64,000 nt of DNA from Achromobacter kerstersii (GTDB lineage Bacteria > Pseudomonadota > Gammaproteobacteria > Burkholderiales > Burkholderiaceae_B). Made by a program: the position numbers and the translations under genes. This document shows positions 53,679 through 63,114 of the stretch, one piece after another (positions within the stretch are counted from its first letter, which is position 1; every line of letters starts with the position of its first letter). The notes beneath the pieces were generated by a model. That model worked only from the letters and a program-made list of their open reading frames with translations, was not told the origin of the DNA and searched no databases. The stretch is from the NCBI RefSeq assembly GCF_902859595.1, contig NZ_CADIJQ010000004.1, positions 372,001 through 436,000 on the forward strand, in the 5' to 3' direction.

Positions 53679-54605
53679 ATGAAATTGCAGCACTTCGAGT
53701 CGTTTGATTCGTACGCGGCCGCTCTCTTCCACGCCGACGCCCGGGTATTCCTGCTCGGCTCCCGAGACGGGGGCTGGCGAACCGGACATCTGGATGTGGA
53801 TGGCATCGACGTGCAACGCGGCGTCACCCAGGTACCCAACCTGTGCGAAGCCTCGGGCTGGGCGACACACCTGACCTTGCTGTTGCCGGAACCCGCGCCC
53901 GCCCGGGCATGGCTGAATGGCGTCCCATTTAGTCAGGATTCGATGGGTGTGCTGGCGCCGGGGAAAGGGTTCGTCTTCCGCGCCGCTGGTCCCAATGACT
54001 GGATCAGTATCGCGCTGCCGCTCGCTTCCGATTTATTGATAGACGACACCTTCGCGGCGCAGACGCTGCGGCGCTGGGCTAACGCGGCTGACATGGTGAA
54101 AACGGACCCCGTGCACGTTGCCGCACTGCGCGAAGCTGCGCTCCTCTCGATGGCCCCAGCCTGCCCGCCCGCGCTGGGGCGCCGTCTGATTGAGCAGCGC
54201 TTGCGTAATCTGATCGCCGCCCGTGTGCCGCACGACAAGAACATGGGTCGGCCCAGCGTGCGCTTGCCCAAGGTGTGCGCGGTGGCGCTAGCAATCTTTC
54301 GCGACGCGCAGCGGGCCGTGCATGTTGATGAATTGTGCAGGCGCATGAAGATCAGCGAACGCAGCTTGCGTGACGTTTTCCAGGTCTGTTTCGGCATGAG
54401 CCCAGCCCATTACCTAGCCTTGAGAAAACTCCACGACGTCTATCTGGACCTGGCATACAGCACCCATGAGCAGACCGTTGCCGATTGCTTTCTTCAGCAT
54501 GGCTACCCGTATTCCACGTACGCGGCCGCGCGCTATCACGCGCTGTTTCTTGAAACGCCTTCAGAAACGCGGCGCCGTCTTCGTCCGCATATCAATCCAA
54601 GCTGA
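53679..54605 (+). CDS. AraC-family transcriptional regulator
   Basis: ATG 53679 follows GGAGG with ideal spacing, so I prefer it to the upstream ATG 53631. It gives 308 residues. The N-terminal 200 residues form an effector or dimerisation domain (MKLQHFESFDSYAAALF, VLAPGKGFVFRAAGPNDWIS). The C-terminal AraC domain has VHVDELCRRMKISERSLRDV and CFGMSPAHYLALRKL, then a second helix-turn-helix ending YPYSTYAAARYHALFLETPS. It resembles EutR-like regulators. Targets are unknown. Confidence 0.88.
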   Translation: MKLQHFESFDSYAAALFHADARVFLLGSRDGGWRTGHLDVDGIDVQRGVTQVPNLCEASGWATHLTLLLPEPAPARAWLNGVPFSQDSMGVLAPGKGFVFRAAGPNDWISIALPLASDLLIDDTFAAQTLRRWANAADMVKTDPVHVAALREAALLSMAPACPPALGRRLIEQRLRNLIAARVPHDKNMGRPSVRLPKVCAVALAIFRDAQRAVHVDELCRRMKISERSLRDVFQVCFGMSPAHYLALRKLHDVYLDLAYSTHEQTVADCFLQHGYPYSTYAAARYHALFLETPSETRRRLRPHINPS

Positions 54606-55269
54606 CGATTTTTCGTCGGAATCGAATAGGCGGATGCGACGCAAGCCGGAGGGCTCAGCTGTGATCAGCGAGCTGCCAAGGCTGATCATATCCGCGATCA
54701 CGTCGCTAAAGTCCAGAAGCCATCCGCGACAGCAGATTACATGTGTACGGCTTCCTCGCTACCCGCGCAGGCCGCCGTCGGCTAGCTGCCGTCTCGCCCT
54801 CCCTCCATTCACTAAAGCCCCGGCTCATGCCCCGCGTGCGGGGTTTCGGCAGGCGCCGAGCCTGATCCTCGTCAACCCTATCCCAGCCCCAAAGCCTTCG
54901 CCATGGTCGCCACAACCATCCGTTTCATCGAAGAACTCATTGACGCCTTCAACTTGGGCAGCAGCATCAACAAATGGCTGAAGTTGCTCGCTAGTCTCCA
55001 GGGCCACCTCCAGTTGGAGATCGCGGCGATAACCCGGCCATCCGAGCCGCCGAAAGCGGGTTTCGGCCAGTGTTGCCGGTCAGCGCTTACCGAAGCCAAT
55101 AAGCGCGTTTCAGCCGCGTCCATAAGAGAGCAAGGCACAGCGGTAGATCTCGGTGGTCCGCTGTCGGTCACAACCAGACGTCCGCGTACCATTACTTTAG
55201 TTGTGGCGGACTTCTGCTTGCACTATTCTGAGCGCATAGCAAGGGCGTCATTATTAGGAGAGCCTAAGC
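54606..55269. other. Gene-free stretch before the HD-GYP gene
   Basis: These 664 bp contain overlapping open frames on both strands (54903-55277 on plus, 54878-55192 on minus). Neither has a ribosome binding site or family resemblance, and each hides the other. I call no gene. It may contain decayed DNA. Confidence 0.4.
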
Positions 55270-56424
55270 ATGGTTGACCCATACCCTAGCATCCGAAAAT
55301 TCAAGATTTTGGTCGTCGACGATACCCCCGACAGCTTGACGCTCATGGCGGGCCTGTTAAAGGATCGGTATCGAGTTAGCTTGGCCAGCAATGGAGAAAA
55401 GGCGTTAAGGCTCGCCCGTCAAGAAGATGCCCCCGATATGATATTGCTGGACATCATGATGCCCGGAATCTCTGGCATTGACGTATGCGTGGCGCTCAAA
55501 AATGACCCTGTCACTCGCGACATTCCCGTCATTTTCCTCACCAGCATGAGTGCCACAGAGGACGAAAAACGCGGCCTTGAAGTCGGCGCAGTGGACTTCA
55601 TCACTAAACCCATCAATCCTCCGATCGTACTGGCCCGCATCGAAACGCAACTTAAGCTCAAAATGGCGTCCGATTTCTTGCGCGACCAGAACAGTTTTCT
55701 GGAAGCAGAAGTCTCCAGACGCACTAGGGAAGTGGCTGCCGTCCAGGACGTGACCATTCTCGCACTGGCATCGATGGCGGAGACGCGCGACAACGAGACG
55801 GGCAATCACATCCGGCGCACGCAATTCTATGTCAAGGTGCTAGCAGAGCACTTGCGGGACCATCCACGGTTTGCCGGTGTCCTGACCGATGCCTATATTG
55901 CCGCCCTTTTTAAGTCCGCGCCTCTCCACGATATTGGAAAAATTGGCATTCCCGATCGCATCCTGTTGAAACCCGGAAAGCTGGATCCGGAGGAGTTTGA
56001 GGTTATGAAAACGCACTGCAAACTCGGACGCGATGCGATCCAGCAGGCGGAAGATAGGTTGGGGTGCAAAGTTGAATTTCTCACCTTAGCGAAAGAAATC
56101 ACATATGGTCACCAGGAAAAGTGGAACGGATCTGGCTACCCGGAAGGCTTGTCCGGCGACGATATACCTGTGTCAGCACGCCTAATGGCCGTTGCAGACG
56201 TATACGATGCACTAATCAGTCGGCGTGTCTATAAAGAGGGCATGTCTCACAAGGATGCCGAACGGATAATGAAGGACGGTCGCGCTAGCCACTTTGATCC
56301 CGATATCCTCGACGCATTTGTCGCTTGTACCGACAAATTCCGCGAGATCGCCGTTCAATACGCCGACCAGGATGGCGAGCATTCCAAGTCCAGCAAAGAT
56401 CAGCCCCCTTCCACGTCACTCTGA
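55270..56424 (+). CDS. HD-GYP domain response regulator (c-di-GMP phosphodiesterase, RpfG-like)
   Basis: The 384-residue protein starts at an ATG after AGGAG. The receiver domain occupies 10-130, with D61 in MILLDIMMPG and the Lys in FITKPINPP. After a helical linker the HD-GYP domain spans about 150-360: H220-D221 in APLHDIGKIGIPD, GHQEKWNGSGYPEGLSGDDIP with G289-Y290-P291, and RLMAVADVYDAL. All catalytic motifs are intact, so hydrolysis of cyclic di-GMP under control of phosphorylation is expected. The hybrid kinase 127 bp downstream is the likely partner. Confidence 0.94.
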   Translation: MVDPYPSIRKFKILVVDDTPDSLTLMAGLLKDRYRVSLASNGEKALRLARQEDAPDMILLDIMMPGISGIDVCVALKNDPVTRDIPVIFLTSMSATEDEKRGLEVGAVDFITKPINPPIVLARIETQLKLKMASDFLRDQNSFLEAEVSRRTREVAAVQDVTILALASMAETRDNETGNHIRRTQFYVKVLAEHLRDHPRFAGVLTDAYIAALFKSAPLHDIGKIGIPDRILLKPGKLDPEEFEVMKTHCKLGRDAIQQAEDRLGCKVEFLTLAKEITYGHQEKWNGSGYPEGLSGDDIPVSARLMAVADVYDALISRRVYKEGMSHKDAERIMKDGRASHFDPDILDAFVACTDKFREIAVQYADQDGEHSKSSKDQPPSTSL

Positions 56425-56551
56425 CTCCGTCCGGGGCGCGGTGAGCACCGCCTTGAGTTCGCGTCATGGTCGTCCGGACGACTACCGCAGACAAACGTCA
56501 CAAAAGAATAATCTTTAACGTCGCAGGCCTAAGGACGCGGGAGCGGAACAT

Positions 56552-59500
56552 ATGAAGTGGGGACTGCAATTCCTCGAGCGGCGCACTTTAGGCACGAAGC
56601 TATTGCTGGGGTTTGTGGTACTGCTGATCTTTGCACTGATGCTCGGCGTCAGCGCGCTGCTGACGCAGCGGAGCCTCGTAAAGCAGGTCACGCAGCTTTA
56701 TCACCAAGATTTGCTTGGCGTCTCAAACGCCAAGGATGCAGAGGCCGCTTACATCACTATCGGTAGAGAGCTGCGTCAAGCGCTCATCTCCCGTACGGAG
56801 GAAGATCGTCGGATCGCCGTAAGCAACGTAGTTGAACAGGACCGCATGTTACGTCGTGAGATTGCAGAGTTACGACCTCGCGTTGTACGGCCCGAGAACA
56901 TGCAGCGGCTCGCCGGATTCGAGGATGCCTATGCGACCTACAAAAGAAACGTCGATAGAGCGTTGTCAATGCTGGACACGGCCGAGCTACAACAAGCTCG
57001 CACATTTGTCGGATCGCGCGAGTTTCAGTCTGCAGGTGATAACGTCAGAATACACATGGACGCTGTGGTCCAGGGCAAGGAAGCGGGGGCAAGTGAGGGC
57101 ATCGACACTGCACTAACTGTGGCCGGCAACGCGCTCGAGCGCACAGTCGCGATGCTGGTAGGCGGCCTCGCCGTCGGAGGGTATATTTCCTGGCTGGTGG
57201 CCGCCTCGATTCGCCGACCTGCCCTACGCGTTCGCGATGCCGTGGAGCAGTTGGCCAAAGGCAAACTATTCATTGAAGTCCCCCATCAAGATTTTGGCAA
57301 CGAGCTAGGTGAACTTGCACGGTCGGTTCGGGTTTTGCAGCGTGTGGCCCAGCAAATGGACAATCAGACCTGGATTAAGAGCCACCTTGTCCAGATTGCA
57401 AACGCCCTGCAGATGGTCACATCGGAAGCTGATCTTTCGCACACACTGTTCACTCTCCTAGCGCCCGTTGCCCGCCTTGGCGCCGGCTCGCTCTACGTTT
57501 ATGAAGAGGATACACACGAGCTGCGATTGGCTGGAGCCTATGTCGACGGCCAGCCGGCATCGTATCCACACCGAATCAGTTCAGGCCAGGGCTTGGCCGG
57601 GCAATGTGCGCAAACCCGCCAACCGATGGTACTGTGCCCTCCTCCTGCGGCCTATACCTCGGCCTTGGCGAGCCGAGGTTCACCGACCGCAGAAACCGTC
57701 GCGCTCTACCCATTGATGCGGGGCGATCGCCTGCTGGGTGTTTTGGAGGTAGCTATATTGCCCTCCCAAGAGCAGCGCGAACAAGCACTAGTTAATGAAC
57801 TCAAGCCCGTGTTGATCATGAAACTAGAGATCCTCGAGCGTGCACAGCGTTCCCGCCGCCTGCTCGACGAAACCCAGCGCCAAGCGCAGGAATTGCGCGA
57901 TCAAACGTTGAAACTCGAAAAGCAGTCGATCCAACTAGAGACGCAAAAATCATCGCTTCAGGCTACGGAAACCTGGTATCGAGGAATTATCGCGTCGGCT
58001 CCCGACGGCATGCTGGTTGTCGACGCAGACGGTTTGATCATTCTTGCCAATTGCGAGGCAGAAGCGATGTTCGGCTATGACGCGGGGGCCTTGGCGGGGC
58101 AGGCCGTGGAAGTGCTAGTGCCGCCCTCGGGCCGAAGCAAGCATGCCGGTTTGCGGACCGCGTTCTCTCACGAGGGCGGCGCACGGATTATGGGAGCCGG
58201 GGACAAGCGACTGCGTGGCGTGCGCAAAGACGGCACCGACTTTCCCGTAGAGGTGGGACTCGCGCGGCTGCCCGACGTGATCGGACGCAGCGACTGCGTA
58301 TGCGCGTCGGTTCGCGATGTCAGCGACCGCCAACGGGCGGAGCGCGAACTGGCCAAGACCGCACAACGATTGAGCTTCGCGCTCAGAGGCGGAAATCTTG
58401 GTCTTTGGGATTGGGATGTAGCGACTAGCAGAAACGAAGTCAACGACATCTGGGCGCAGATGCTTGGCTATACGCTGGACGAAATCGAACATGACGGAGA
58501 CGCAGCGGGATCTTGGGCGCGCCTTCTCCATCCTGAAGATGCGGAAGGGATACACCAGGAATTTCAACGCTTCATCAAGGACCCCCGTCAGGATGAGTTC
58601 CAGGCGCTATTTCGCATGATGGCCAAGACCGGAGACTGGCGTTGGATCCTCTCCATAGGGAGGGCCACGGAGAGAGATGAAACGGGTCAGGCGCTTCGTA
58701 TTGTAGGTATCCATCAAGACTTTACGGATCGGAAGAATCTCCAGGATGAGATGGCGCGGGCGAAAGCAACCGCGGAAGAGGCAACGCAAGCCAAAAGCAG
58801 TTTTCTTGCCAACATGAGCCATGAAATCCGCACTCCAATGAATGCAATCATCGGCATGTCGCACTTGGCTCTACAAACAGCTCTGGATAAGAAACAGCGA
58901 AATTACATCGAGAAGGTACATCGCTCGGGCGAAAACCTTTTGGGCATCATCAACGACATTCTTGATTTCTCGAAGATCGAAGCTGGTCGATTGGATATCG
59001 AGGAGGTGGACTTCCACCTTGAAGATGTAATGGAGAATCTGGCCAACCTTGTAGGCTTGAAAGCCGATGAAAAAGAGCTGGAATTGCTCTTCAATATTGG
59101 TTCAGACGTACCGACCTCGTTGCGCGGTGACCCCCTACGGCTGGGACAGATACTTGTAAACCTGGGCAACAACGCCGTCAAATTTACGGAACGAGGCGAA
59201 GTTGTGGTGGGGATCGAGTCGCGACATATGGATGCGCAAAAGGTGGAACTTCACTTTTGGGTGGCCGACACTGGAATTGGTATGACTCAGGAGCAAAGCT
59301 CACGCATGTTCGAGAGCTTCGCGCAGGCCGACGCCTCGACGACTCGACGCTTCGGGGGCACCGGATTGGGGCTGGCGATATCGAAGAGTTTGGTTCAGAA
59401 AATGCAAGGGAACATCTGGGTCAACAGCGAATTGGGGCGGGGTTCGACCTTCCATTTCACAATCCCGATCGCGGTGCAGGGTACCCCTCGGCCGGCCCGC

Positions 59501-61042
59501 ATGTTCATAGCCAAAGAACTTTTAGGAGTCCGCGTGCTAGTCGTGGACGACAATGCGTCAGCGCGTGAAATTCTCGCCACTATGGCTTCGTCCTTTGGTT
59601 TGGAGGTAGACGTCGCCCGTGAAGGACGGGAAGCCCTACGGATGATATCCATCGCCGATCAGAAGCAACTTGGATACGATGTTGTAATCATGGACTGGAA
59701 AATGCCTGGCATGGGCGGCATAGAGACTATGCGGCAGTTGAAAGCAGAGAGATACCGACGCATGCCCACGGTAGTCATGGTCACATCCTATGGGCGCCAT
59801 GAAGCGATGGATGCTGCACGGCAAGAGGGCGTTGCACCGGCAACGGTGTTGACGAAACCCGTGACTGCTTCGACGCTACTGGAGGCTGTGGCAGAGGCAC
59901 TCGGCAAGCCAGCACGGATCGAGACTCACGCGATGGCGAAGGCCAGCTTCCAAAGCCAAACGCTATCCGATTTGAATGGAGCCCGGCTCTTGCTTGTCGA
60001 GGACAATGACCTCAATCAGGAGCTCGCCATGGACCTACTCCGCAATGTCGGTGTCGATGTTGTCTGTGCCGGCAACGGACAAGAGGCGCTGGACACCCTC
60101 GAACGAGATGCCGACTTCGATTGCATCCTCATGGACTGTCAAATGCCCGTGATGGACGGTTATGAGGCAACTGCGGTAATTCGCAGCAACTCAATATGGG
60201 CAGAGCTTCCCATCATTGCGATGACAGCCAACGCCTTGGCGGGTGACCGCGAGCGCGTTCTGTCAGCAGGCATGTCCGATCACATTGCAAAGCCGCTGAA
60301 CGTAGACTCAATGTTCTCCACGATCGCGCGGTGGATTCGCCCTGGTACACGGGGCAGCGCTTTACCACCAGCGGCCACTTTCCCCGCATGTCGCACTTCT
60401 ATTTCAAAAATACCCGAACTGCCTGGGATTAACGTCAGCTCAGGGCTGACGACAAGCGCAAACGATACAGACCTGTATCGAAGGTTGCTGCTCAAGTTTC
60501 ATGCCGGGCACCGCGGATTTGCGCAAGTATTTGAGACTGCTCGAACCGACATTGATCCAACAGCGGCACGACGAGTAGCACATTCTCTGAAAGGAAGCGC
60601 AGGTAACATCGGCGCCATTTCGCTTGCGCGAGCAGCCGCCGAACTTGAATCTGCTTGTCAGATTCAAAGCAAACCGTTCGCGCTCGACGCGGCTCTTTCG
60701 CGAGTATTGACGGAATTGCAGCCGGTCATAGTAGGTTTGTCGAGGTTCGCAAAATGGAATGCACCCGCAATATTTCATACCGCCCAAAAACCGCCGGGCA
60801 ACCATAGCGCATTGGAACTTCGGCTTCTGTTAGATCGGCTGGCTCCTATGCTGGAGCAAGGTGATGCTGATGCGGAAGATGTGGTCGACGATTTGCTGCG
60901 GCTAGCTGAAGGCGCAAATCAAGCTACATCCCTCCGACGTTTAGCGGCAGCTGTCTCCGCTTACGACTTCGATGCCGCACAGGAGATACTGCGCCAATTG
61001 GCACACCCATTCGACTCACCTGAGGGAGATTTCCGACCCTGA
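56552..61042 (+). CDS. Membrane hybrid sensor histidine kinase with GAF, two PAS, two REC and HPt domains
   Basis: The 1496-residue protein has TM1 at about 17-38, a four-helix-bundle periplasmic sensor, TM2 at about 195-216, HAMP, a GAF domain at about 285-425 and a coiled coil. PAS domains follow near 475-590 and 600-730. HisKA has H757 in MSHEIRTPMNAIIGM. HATPase shows FGGTGLGLAIS. REC1 has D1048 (VIMDWKMPG), REC2 D1195 (ILMDCQMPVMDG), and HPt H1344 (RRVAHSLKGSAGN). All phosphorelay residues are in place. The HPt can pass phosphate to a separate receiver, most simply the HD-GYP regulator just upstream. The ligand sensed is unknown. Confidence 0.95.
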   Translation: MKWGLQFLERRTLGTKLLLGFVVLLIFALMLGVSALLTQRSLVKQVTQLYHQDLLGVSNAKDAEAAYITIGRELRQALISRTEEDRRIAVSNVVEQDRMLRREIAELRPRVVRPENMQRLAGFEDAYATYKRNVDRALSMLDTAELQQARTFVGSREFQSAGDNVRIHMDAVVQGKEAGASEGIDTALTVAGNALERTVAMLVGGLAVGGYISWLVAASIRRPALRVRDAVEQLAKGKLFIEVPHQDFGNELGELARSVRVLQRVAQQMDNQTWIKSHLVQIANALQMVTSEADLSHTLFTLLAPVARLGAGSLYVYEEDTHELRLAGAYVDGQPASYPHRISSGQGLAGQCAQTRQPMVLCPPPAAYTSALASRGSPTAETVALYPLMRGDRLLGVLEVAILPSQEQREQALVNELKPVLIMKLEILERAQRSRRLLDETQRQAQELRDQTLKLEKQSIQLETQKSSLQATETWYRGIIASAPDGMLVVDADGLIILANCEAEAMFGYDAGALAGQAVEVLVPPSGRSKHAGLRTAFSHEGGARIMGAGDKRLRGVRKDGTDFPVEVGLARLPDVIGRSDCVCASVRDVSDRQRAERELAKTAQRLSFALRGGNLGLWDWDVATSRNEVNDIWAQMLGYTLDEIEHDGDAAGSWARLLHPEDAEGIHQEFQRFIKDPRQDEFQALFRMMAKTGDWRWILSIGRATERDETGQALRIVGIHQDFTDRKNLQDEMARAKATAEEATQAKSSFLANMSHEIRTPMNAIIGMSHLALQTALDKKQRNYIEKVHRSGENLLGIINDILDFSKIEAGRLDIEEVDFHLEDVMENLANLVGLKADEKELELLFNIGSDVPTSLRGDPLRLGQILVNLGNNAVKFTERGEVVVGIESRHMDAQKVELHFWVADTGIGMTQEQSSRMFESFAQADASTTRRFGGTGLGLAISKSLVQKMQGNIWVNSELGRGSTFHFTIPIAVQGTPRPARMFIAKELLGVRVLVVDDNASAREILATMASSFGLEVDVAREGREALRMISIADQKQLGYDVVIMDWKMPGMGGIETMRQLKAERYRRMPTVVMVTSYGRHEAMDAARQEGVAPATVLTKPVTASTLLEAVAEALGKPARIETHAMAKASFQSQTLSDLNGARLLLVEDNDLNQELAMDLLRNVGVDVVCAGNGQEALDTLERDADFDCILMDCQMPVMDGYEATAVIRSNSIWAELPIIAMTANALAGDRERVLSAGMSDHIAKPLNVDSMFSTIARWIRPGTRGSALPPAATFPACRTSISKIPELPGINVSSGLTTSANDTDLYRRLLLKFHAGHRGFAQVFETARTDIDPTAARRVAHSLKGSAGNIGAISLARAAAELESACQIQSKPFALDAALSRVLTELQPVIVGLSRFAKWNAPAIFHTAQKPPGNHSALELRLLLDRLAPMLEQGDADAEDVVDDLLRLAEGANQATSLRRLAAAVSAYDFDAAQEILRQLAHPFDSPEGDFRP

Positions 61043-61369
61043 ATGCGCCGCTATCAAGTCCCAAGTGAATTTTTTTCCATACCGGATTACGCGTTAGACA
61101 ACCTAGAAGGGCTTTGTCTCAGGCGGCTTGGTCATTCGGGAGGTGGAAGGGGATTAGAACGGAACGTCGCGGAGCGCTTCCCTATGAAGGGGCACCTGCG
61201 GGGATCGTTTAGTAGAACCCGCGATTCAGTGGCATAGAATTTGTGGCAGCGGCGTAATCGTCGAGACTGCCCATTTCAATCCGCAATTCAGACGACTGGC
61301 TGTTTCGGGTCGGATAGCGACCCTCCGTAGGAGCACACTGAATCTCCCTTTACGCGAAAGGAGATTGCC
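61043..61369. other. Gene-free stretch between the hybrid kinase and the intact recombinase
   Basis: A 64-codon frame starts directly at the kinase stop (TGA-ATG, 61043-61237) but has no ribosome binding site of its own and no recognisable feature, so I do not call it. The recombinase ribosome binding site AAAGGAG lies at the end of this stretch. Confidence 0.4.
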
Positions 61370-61996
61370 ATGGAATCCGCGAATGTCACCGTTGGCCATC
61401 GTGTGCCATGGAACAAAGGCAAACTCACCGGGCAGAAGCCACCTCTAAAGCTAGGAGAAATTTGGGCAATCCGAACGAGACTGCAGATGGCGTCGAACGT
61501 CCGCGAACTCGCAATGTTCAATCTCGCAATCGATAGCAAGCTTCGAGCGTGCGATCTCACGCGATTGCAGGGGCAGGACATCCGTCACGGAAGCCACGTG
61601 GCCGCTAGAGCCACCGTCATGCAACAAAAGACCCAGCGTCCGGTGCAATTCGAGATCACGGAGCAAACCCGTGAGAGCGTTGAAGCATGGATCGAGGCGC
61701 GAGGGCTAAAGGCGGCGGATTTTCTGTTTCCGAGCCGTTTGCATACGTCCCCGCATCTGTCGACGCGGCAGAACGCCCGGATTGTGCATCGCTGGGTTGC
61801 ATCGATTGCCCTCGACGATACCGCATATGGCACCCACACCATGCGCCGTACTAAAGCCTCGCTGATCTATCGCCGGACGAAGAATCTTCGGGCGGTACAG
61901 CTACTGCTCGGGCATACGAAGCTGGAAAGCACAGTTCGCTACCTTGGCATCGAGGTCGACGATGCGCTTGAGATGGCAGAGCAAACCGAGGTTTGA
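61370..61996 (+). CDS. Short tyrosine recombinase / integrase, catalytic domain only
   Basis: The 208-residue protein starts at an ATG with AGGAG six bases upstream. Catalytic residues are visible: R in SKLRACDLTRLQ, K in MQQKTQRPVQFE, H-x-x-R in THTMRRTKASLIY, H in LLLGHTKLES and Tyr in TVRYLG. The usual SAM-like arm-binding domain is missing, replaced by a short basic head (PWNKGKLTGQKPPLK). Such stand-alone integrase-like proteins are common in accessory regions. A broken copy lies at 50113. Confidence 0.88.
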   Translation: MESANVTVGHRVPWNKGKLTGQKPPLKLGEIWAIRTRLQMASNVRELAMFNLAIDSKLRACDLTRLQGQDIRHGSHVAARATVMQQKTQRPVQFEITEQTRESVEAWIEARGLKAADFLFPSRLHTSPHLSTRQNARIVHRWVASIALDDTAYGTHTMRRTKASLIYRRTKNLRAVQLLLGHTKLESTVRYLGIEVDDALEMAEQTEV

Positions 61997-62454
61997 TGCA
62001 TCCCGGCCGGCGAGCGGTCGCTTGTCGGCCAGAACCCGTCGTTGCCACCCTGTAAATTTGACTGTTGTGACGGCGTAGCCCTATCCGGCCACGGCGGCGG
62101 CTGGCGAATCGGTCATGCAGCGGAAGGGCACACTTCAATTTCATCTAGAACCCGCTTGAACCGCTTGGGCAGGCTGTCGGAGCGGTGCAGCTTCGGCTTG
62201 GAGCATTTGCAGCTGTGGTCGCATGCGCACTGCTGACGGTTCAGATCAGCGCAGCGTGTGCGCGGCAGCGATCAGCATGCTGCCGGCGAAACGCATGCAC
62301 GATCCAATACGGGAGGGAATTCGTGCGCATTCGCCGTGGCGACCGGTTCTCGGACATTCCCGAGCTGATCGCACTCAGCTCCCCCAGTCGCTCCGGCTGG
62401 GGGAGACCTGGCCCCGCAAGCTGCCCCGGCGTTCCGGGGTGCCGGGCCGAGGCC
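61997..62454 (-). other. Gene-free stretch downstream of pagP, with a hairpin at 62379-62405
   Basis: No gene is supported in these 458 bp, which mark the return to GC-rich sequence. CTCCCCCAG (62379-62387) and CTGGGGGAG (62397-62405) form a perfect 9-bp stem with a 9-base loop, 50 bp after the pagP stop. It could end the pagP transcript, although no T-tract follows on the minus strand. Confidence 0.45.
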
Positions 62455-63018
62455 TCAGAAGCGCCAGCGGCCGAATATGAAAAGGACGTTACCCGTGCCG
62501 CTTGAACCTGGGATGTAGGTGGCATAGAGCATGGCTCCCTTGTAGCTCGCGCTGACCAGTGGCAGGATGCCGGGGAAAGGTACATAACCCATGATGTCCT
62601 GTCGCGCGGTCAGGAATACGGTATAGCCCGCGCCCAGTCGGAAGTTCTCGCTGACCTGGCCGATTTTCAGGAAGCCATAGCCCGCGGCGGGTTGGACCTT
62701 GCTGTGTGAGTCCAGAAAGGCCATGGCGTACAGGCCCTGCCAATCACCGTCTTCGTCGTAGATGCTGCGACCGTATCCGCCGCCCCAGGCTAATTCGTTA
62801 AAGCCGTTGATTTGTTCTTTGCTGTACGTGGCGCGGTTGTGCCACGTATATCCGCTGATGTAGAGGTCGTTTCCGCCTTCGGTCCAGATCTGGTCAAGCC
62901 GGTTGCAGGCGGACCGCGCCCACGAGGGCATGCTGTCGCAAGACTGCGCAGGGGCCGCGAAAACCGAGAGCAGTACAAACAGTATCGCTACCCGGAGCCT
63001 TGCGGTCATCGCGGTCAT
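62455..63018 (-). CDS. pagP: Lipid A palmitoyltransferase PagP
   Basis: I choose ATG 63018 or 63009 (MTARLRVAILFVLLSVFAAP), where the signal peptide starts; ATG 63084 adds a basic, non-signal stretch. The mature protein shows NDLYISGYTWHNRATYS, supplying the catalytic His, and FLDSHSKVQPAAGYG, supplying Asp and Ser. It ends NVLFIFGRWRF with a C-terminal Phe. PagP moves palmitate from phospholipid to lipid A in the outer membrane and raises resistance to cationic peptides. It is downstream of a lipid A glycosyltransferase gene on the same strand. Confidence 0.93.
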   Translation of the reverse strand: MTAMTARLRVAILFVLLSVFAAPAQSCDSMPSWARSACNRLDQIWTEGGNDLYISGYTWHNRATYSKEQINGFNELAWGGGYGRSIYDEDGDWQGLYAMAFLDSHSKVQPAAGYGFLKIGQVSENFRLGAGYTVFLTARQDIMGYVPFPGILPLVSASYKGAMLYATYIPGSSGTGNVLFIFGRWRF

Positions 63019-63114
63019 TGCGGCCGTCGAGGAGAAACGACGGGTCCAGTACCGTAATGGAACTGTCCTTAATTTCCCGGTCATATCGACGTTCCCATTA
63101 CGGCTGAAAAAAGC

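Noticed and set aside
54878-55277. Overlapping open frames on both strands before the HD-GYP gene
   Set aside because: Neither has a ribosome binding site or a recognisable protein feature, and they mask each other.
61043-61237. 64-codon frame starting at the stop of the hybrid kinase
   Set aside because: The TGA-ATG junction could allow coupling, but the sequence is basic and featureless and there is no own ribosome binding site. I could not support it as a gene.
62379-62405. Rho-independent terminator after pagP
   Set aside because: The stem is perfect, but there is no T-tract on the minus strand, so I record only a hairpin in the gap entry and not a confirmed terminator.
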